From: Dyella amyloliquefaciens
GTDB taxonomy: Bacteria > Pseudomonadota > Gammaproteobacteria > Xanthomonadales > Rhodanobacteraceae
NCBI RefSeq assembly: GCF_004296575.1
Contig: NZ_SAYT01000003.1
Span: 1-64,000, forward strand
Length of the DNA: 64,000 bases
Direction of reading: 5' to 3'
Part shown: in pieces, positions 60,320-64,000 of the stretch
Layout of the letters: each line of letters begins with the position of its first letter
Numbering within the stretch: position 1 is the first letter of the stretch
Notes under the pieces: generated by a model
What the model was told of the DNA's origin: nothing
Database searches by the model: none
What the model saw: the letters and a program-made list of their open reading frames with translations, nothing else
Position numbers and translations under genes: made by a program

Positions 60320-60607
60320 ATGACCAAATCCGAATTGATCGAGGCGCTGGCACGGCGTCAGACCCATCTCGCGTTCGCGGATGTGGAGCTGGCAGTCAAA
60401 AGCGTGATCGAACAGATGAGCCATGCGCTGTCACATGGCGAGCGCATCGAGGTTCGCGGTTTCGGCAGCTTCGCGCTGCACTACCGCCCACCGCGCATGG
60501 GCCGCAACCCCAAGACGGGTGATGCGGTCGCTCTGCCGGGCAAGCATGTGCCGCACTTCAAGCCGGGCAAGGAATTGCGCGAGCGCGTCAACATGGACCT
60601 AGTGTGA
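60320..60607 (+). CDS. ihfB: Integration host factor subunit beta
   Basis: The ATG at 60320 follows GGGGA and gives 95 residues. It matches IHF-beta: [60 protein letters not shown] and the DNA-intercalating arm [20 protein letters not shown]. With IhfA it bends DNA sharply at specific sites. It lies between rpsA and lapA, as usual. Confidence 0.97.
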   Translation: MTKSELIEALARRQTHLAFADVELAVKSVIEQMSHALSHGERIEVRGFGSFALHYRPPRMGRNPKTGDAVALPGKHVPHFKPGKELRERVNMDLV

Positions 60608-60640
60608 CACCCGCCCGCGGGTGTCGATGAAAGACATGAC

Positions 60641-60679
60641 GAAGGCAGGCGGCGATGAGCCGTTCCTGCCTTCTTTTTT
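60641..60679 (+). terminator. Intrinsic terminator of ihfB
   Basis: GAAGGCAGG and CGGC pair with GCCG and CCTGCCTTC, followed by TTTTTT (60674-60679). A second small hairpin (GACACCCGC/GCGGGTGTC, 60606-60625) overlaps the stop codon. Confidence 0.88.
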
Positions 60680-60789
60680 GCACGTTTTCGGCAAGGCCCC
60701 ATGGCCTGAGAAGACGCCCTGCTCAAATCCTGAACGAAGGGGCGGATTCCCGCCTGTGCCGGCCATCGGCAATCGGTTAAAGTCGCCGC

Positions 60790-61050
60790 ATGCGACTGAT
60801 CGTGACGCTGATCCTCCTGCTTTTCATTGCTGCCGGCATTGCGCTGGGGGCATTGAACGCCGACCTCGTCGGTTATGACCTGGGCTTCGCCCACATGGAA
60901 CTGCCCAAGGGGGCGGCCCTGCTGCTGGCCCTGGTGATCGGCTGGCTGCTGGGCGGCCTCACCGCGTGGCTGGGTGTCAGCTTCGGCCATCGTCGCCAGC
61001 GTCGGCAAAAGCCCGCTGGAAAGACCAAGACCACGCCGGCCGGCGCATGA
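60790..61050 (+). CDS. lapA: LPS assembly protein A (DUF1049)
   Basis: This 86-residue inner-membrane protein has two helices (LIVTLILLLFIAAGIALGAL; AALLLALVIGWLLGGLTAWL) separated by NADLVGYDLGFAHMELPKG, then a basic cytoplasmic tail. LapA/YciS is encoded with LapB and works with it in the control of LpxC and LPS amount. It overlaps lapB by 4 bp (ATGA). Confidence 0.93.
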   Translation: MRLIVTLILLLFIAAGIALGALNADLVGYDLGFAHMELPKGAALLLALVIGWLLGGLTAWLGVSFGHRRQRRQKPAGKTKTTPAGA

Positions 61051-62222
61051 ACGCGCTTCAGTACGTCCTCATCCTGCTGGTACCCGCAGCATTCGCCAGT
61101 GGCTGGTTGACTGCCAGGAAAGCGGGCGCACGCCGTTCCGGTGCGCAGGTCAGCGAGCTGTCGTCCGACTACTTCCGCGGCCTCAATTACCTGCTCAACG
61201 AAGAACAGGACAAGGCCATCGAGGTGTTCCTCAAGCTGGCCGAATACAACCGCGACACGGTGGAAACTCACCTGGCGCTGGGCAACCTGTTCCGCCGTCG
61301 TGGCGAGGTCGATCGCGCCATCCGCCTGCATCAGCATCTGGTGTCGCGCCCTGGTCTGTCCGATGCCATGAAGACCGTGGCCCTGCTGGAGCTGGGCGAG
61401 GACTACATGCGCGCCGGTCTGCTGGATCGCGCCGAGACGCTGTTTTCCGATCTGGTTGCCATGGATGCGCATGCGCCATCGGCACTTCGCCACCTGATCG
61501 CGATCTACCAGCACGAGCGCGACTGGCACAAGGCGATCGAGCACGCGCGCCGGCTGGAAGCCATGACCGGCGAAGACGAAGCAGACATGATCGCGCAGTT
61601 CTATTGCGAGCTGGCCGAACAGTCGCGGCAGCATGGCGCACGACAGGACGCGCGCGAATACCTGCGCCAGGCCTTCTCCTGCCAGGCGGACTGCGTGCGC
61701 GCCTTCATGCTGACCGGACGCCTCTATGCCGAGGAAGGCCAGCATGCCGAGGCCGCCAACGCCTACGAGAAGGCGGTGGAAGCAGACATCGCCTTCGTGC
61801 CGGAAATCCTGCCGCCGCTGCTCAATAGCTATGCACGCTCCCAGCAGATGGAGCATGCCGAGCATTTCCTGCGTGACATCCTCGAGCGTTATCACGGCAT
61901 TTCGCCGGTGCTTGCACTGACGCGCCTGTACCAGCAGCGCGACGGCGAGCGCACCGCGATCGAGTTCCTCACTTCGCAGCTGCGCCAGCGTCCCTCGGTG
62001 CGGGGGCTGATGGCATTGATCGACGCCACCATGGACAAGATCGAAGGCGAGGCGCGCGAGAACTTCCTGATCCTGCGCGACCTGACCAAGAAGCTGCTGG
62101 AAGGGCAGGCGATGTATCGCTGCAGCCGTTGCGGCTTCGGTGCCAAGGCGCATCACTGGCAGTGTCCCAGCTGCAAGAGCTGGAGCACGATTCGCCCGAT
62201 CCACGGCGTCGCCAACGAATGA
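61047..62222 (+). CDS. lapB: LPS assembly protein B (TPR/rubredoxin-like)
   Basis: The ATG at 61047 gives 391 residues. An N-terminal membrane anchor (LQYVLILLVPAAFASGWLTA) is followed by tetratricopeptide repeats (e.g. LNYLLNEEQDKAIEVFLKLA, ETHLALGNLFRRRGEVDRAI). The C-terminal rubredoxin-type metal site is complete: YRCSRCGFGAKAHHWQCPSC. LapB (YciM) presents LpxC to FtsH for degradation and so limits LPS synthesis. Confidence 0.96.
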   Translation: MNALQYVLILLVPAAFASGWLTARKAGARRSGAQVSELSSDYFRGLNYLLNEEQDKAIEVFLKLAEYNRDTVETHLALGNLFRRRGEVDRAIRLHQHLVSRPGLSDAMKTVALLELGEDYMRAGLLDRAETLFSDLVAMDAHAPSALRHLIAIYQHERDWHKAIEHARRLEAMTGEDEADMIAQFYCELAEQSRQHGARQDAREYLRQAFSCQADCVRAFMLTGRLYAEEGQHAEAANAYEKAVEADIAFVPEILPPLLNSYARSQQMEHAEHFLRDILERYHGISPVLALTRLYQQRDGERTAIEFLTSQLRQRPSVRGLMALIDATMDKIEGEARENFLILRDLTKKLLEGQAMYRCSRCGFGAKAHHWQCPSCKSWSTIRPIHGVANE

Positions 62223-62229
62223 GGCAAGG

Positions 62230-63261
62230 ATGAGTCCGACTTCGCTGGCGATAGGGATGGTGCTGGCCTCGTTGGTGATCTCCCTGGCCGTCGTGCGCGG
62301 CGCGATTGCCTATGCCCATCACCGGGGCATGATGGACCTGCCCGGGCAGCGCCGCTCCCATACGATCCCCACGCCACGTGGCGGGGGCATCGGCATCGTG
62401 GTGGCTTCACTCGCGACGTTGCCGGCTGCCTTGGGACTGCTCACCGGACCATGGCCGGTGCCGGTGGTCGCCGCACTGGCTGTCGCGACCGTATCCGTGG
62501 CTGCCGTGGGTTGGTGGGACGACCATCATCCGTTGCCGGTCCTCCCCCGGTTTGGCATCCAGCTGCTGTCGGCTTTGCTGGTCGCGGGGGCGCTTGTCAT
62601 GCAAGGGATGTCAGGCTGGTGGCTGCCTTTGGTGGTGCTGGCGGGCACCTGGAGCATCAACCTGCATAACTTCATGGATGGGATCGATGGCCTGCTGGCC
62701 CAGCAGGTAGTCTTCGTCGGTCTGGGACTGGCCCTGCTGGCCTGGGCCACCGCCCAGCCGGCCCTCGCCTGGGCGGCGGCCTGCCTGGCAGCGGCCGCGC
62801 TCGGCTTCTGGTACTTCAACCGGCCCCGGGCACGCATTTTCATGGGAGATGTGGGCAGCGGCACCATGGGGCTGCTCCTGTTTGCCCTGACGGCCATGCT
62901 CTGGCGGGTGGACTGGCACCTGCTGTGGCCCGCCTTGATCCTCAGTTCATCTTTTGTAGCGGACGCTACCCTTACCCTGTTGGGGCGGATGGCGAGTGGT
63001 CGCCGTTGGTACACTGCCCATCGCGAACACCTGTACCAGTGGCTGGTTCGCAGTGGGTTCTCGCATGCAACGGGGGGAGCATGCTATCTGGCCTGGAACC
63101 TGTTGGTCGCGGCGCCGTTGGCCGCGTTGGCGTGGTTCCAGCCTGAATGGTCAGTGCCGGTGTTCGTCGGTACCTACCTGATAGCGGCCGCCGTATGGAT
63201 ACTCATGAAGCGCCAATGCCTGAGGCGCGTTTCGAACAAGGGCCGTCATGTCGCTTCGTAA
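62230..63261 (+). CDS. WecA/MraY-like undecaprenyl-phosphate sugar-1-phosphate transferase
   Basis: The ATG at 62230, after AGGCAAGG, gives 343 residues with about ten membrane helices. The family pattern is intact: MMDLPGQRRSHTIPTPRGGG, the acidic AVGWWDDHHPLPVLPRFGIQ, the catalytic NLHNFMDGIDGLLAQQ, and ARIFMGDVGSGTMGLLLFAL, with the C-terminal HREHLYQWLVRSG of the GT4 WecA/WbpL/TagO branch. It starts O-antigen or other surface-glycan synthesis by loading HexNAc-1-P on undecaprenyl phosphate. It lies 7 bp after lapB and overlaps the next polysaccharide gene. Confidence 0.93.
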   Translation: MSPTSLAIGMVLASLVISLAVVRGAIAYAHHRGMMDLPGQRRSHTIPTPRGGGIGIVVASLATLPAALGLLTGPWPVPVVAALAVATVSVAAVGWWDDHHPLPVLPRFGIQLLSALLVAGALVMQGMSGWWLPLVVLAGTWSINLHNFMDGIDGLLAQQVVFVGLGLALLAWATAQPALAWAAACLAAAALGFWYFNRPRARIFMGDVGSGTMGLLLFALTAMLWRVDWHLLWPALILSSSFVADATLTLLGRMASGRRWYTAHREHLYQWLVRSGFSHATGGACYLAWNLLVAAPLAALAWFQPEWSVPVFVGTYLIAAAVWILMKRQCLRRVSNKGRHVAS

Positions 63262-64000
63262 ACTGATCGGTGTCATCCATCCGCGTATGGCCGTGGTGAT
63301 CCACGACCTGCTGATGGCTGCGCTGGCCTGGTGGGTGGCCAAGGCCTTGCGCTATGCGCTGATCGACAATGCCGCGATCACCTTCCACCTGCTCGAGTTC
63401 CCACTGGTGCTGCTGGTGCAGGGCGCCGTGCTGAGCTGGACGGGCCTGTACAAGGGCGTATGGCGGTTCGCGAGCCTGCCGGACCTGTGGAATATCTTCC
63501 GCGCCGCCGTGCTGGGTGCGCTGGCGATCGCAGCGGCGTTGATGCTCTACAACCGCCTGGAAGACGTGCCCCGTTCGGTGCTCCTGCTGTATCCGATGGT
63601 ATTGGCCGTACTGCTCGGGACGCCGCGGTTGATGTATCGCTTCTGGAAGGACAGCCGCCTCGATTTGTTCCAGGACAAGCCCCTGCAGCGAGTGGTGATC
63701 GTTGGCGCCGATCGTGCCGGCGAAGCGCTGTCGCGCGACCTGCATCATGACAGCGGCTATGTCGTGGTGGGCTTCGTCGACGACAAGGAAAGCCTGCGCG
63801 GCGCCAGCATCAATGGACGTCCGGTGCTCGGCCGAATCGATCAGATCCCGCAGTTGGCGCGCGAAGTGGCAGCGCAGATGTTGCTGATCGCCATGCCTGG
63901 CGCCTCCACGCAGGAAATGCGCCGGATCGTCGAATTGTGCGACCAGAGCGGGTTGCCTTATCGCACCGTGCCGAAGCTGGAGGACGTGGTCTCCGGCCGC
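63248..64000 (+). CDS. WbpM/CapD-like polysaccharide biosynthesis protein, cut by window end
   Basis: The ATG at 63248 overlaps the transferase gene by 14 bp, and the frame stays open to the window edge (251 codons seen). Four N-terminal membrane helices (MAVVIHDLLMAALAWWVAKA through VLLLYPMVLAVLLGTPRLMY) are followed by a first Rossmann-like CoA-binding domain (VVIVGADRAGEALSRDLHHD, YVVVGFVDDKESLRGASING, GRPVLGRIDQIPQLA). This is the architecture of WbpM/PglF/CapD nucleotide-sugar 4,6-dehydratases; the catalytic SDR domain would lie outside the window. It probably makes the sugar used by the neighbouring transferase. Confidence 0.9.
   Translation, partial: MSLRKLIGVIHPRMAVVIHDLLMAALAWWVAKALRYALIDNAAITFHLLEFPLVLLVQGAVLSWTGLYKGVWRFASLPDLWNIFRAAVLGALAIAAALMLYNRLEDVPRSVLLLYPMVLAVLLGTPRLMYRFWKDSRLDLFQDKPLQRVVIVGADRAGEALSRDLHHDSGYVVVGFVDDKESLRGASINGRPVLGRIDQIPQLAREVAAQMLLIAMPGASTQEMRRIVELCDQSGLPYRTVPKLEDVVSGR

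Overview
The window looks like chromosome from a high-GC gammaproteobacterium of the Xanthomonadales, probably Rhodanobacteraceae (Dyella/Luteibacter/Rhodanobacter-like). This rests on the conserved order smpB-ratA-rnfH-bamE-fur ... recN-hrcA-grpE-dnaK-dnaJ-dapB ... carA-carB-greA and cmk-rpsA-ihfB-lapA-lapB, on the codon usage, and on a gamma-type tmRNA tag (AANDDNYALAA). The genus is an inference; no search was run.

Positions 1-4,400 are an accessory patch, visibly less GC-rich than the rest. It holds the 5' end of an IS110-family transposase, a small membrane protein, a lipoprotein, a REP-associated tyrosine transposase (RAYT) and a polymorphic-toxin array. The array has a 5'-truncated Rhs core with a C-terminal papain-like toxin, a membrane-anchored putative immunity protein, a displaced orphan Rhs tip with a second papain-like toxin, and a BamE-like lipoprotein as its putative immunity protein.

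Positions 4,500-32,000 are a flexible metabolic and regulatory region. It contains an exported metallopeptidase-like protein, AraC/cupin/PhzF genes, and an efflux (MFS) - aldo/keto reductase (dkgB) - old yellow enzyme operon opposite a LysR regulator. A LytS/LytTR two-component pair with a DUF1579 protein lies opposite a MacB-like ABC exporter. Next come several exported hydrolases (Vgb-like propeller, SGNH, two alpha/beta hydrolases, a beta-lactamase-fold serine hydrolase, a type-B carboxylesterase), a RibD-like reductase and a diguanylate cyclase.

Positions 32,000-64,000 are mostly conserved housekeeping backbone. It carries ssrA and smpB (trans-translation), ratA, rnfH, bamE and fur. Between fur and recN lie a MASE1 histidine kinase/LuxR regulator pair and a strong candidate small RNA with several hairpins. 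The hrcA-grpE-dnaK-dnaJ heat-shock cluster has two sigma-32-like promoters. Then come dapB, a manganese (yybP-ykoY) riboswitch ahead of a cation antiporter, a 2OG-Fe(II) oxygenase, carA-carB-greA, a zinc-free L36 gene, a LysR regulator, fadH, an acyl-CoA-binding protein, cmk, rpsA, ihfB, lapA and lapB. The window ends in surface-polysaccharide genes (a WecA-like transferase and a WbpM/CapD-like enzyme cut off by the edge).

Three intergenic regions (about 37.9, 53.3 and 55.0 kb) carry REP-like palindromes with a GTAGGAGC/GTGGGAGC head, mostly as inverted pairs. They are plausible substrates for the RAYT at 1.1-1.8 kb.
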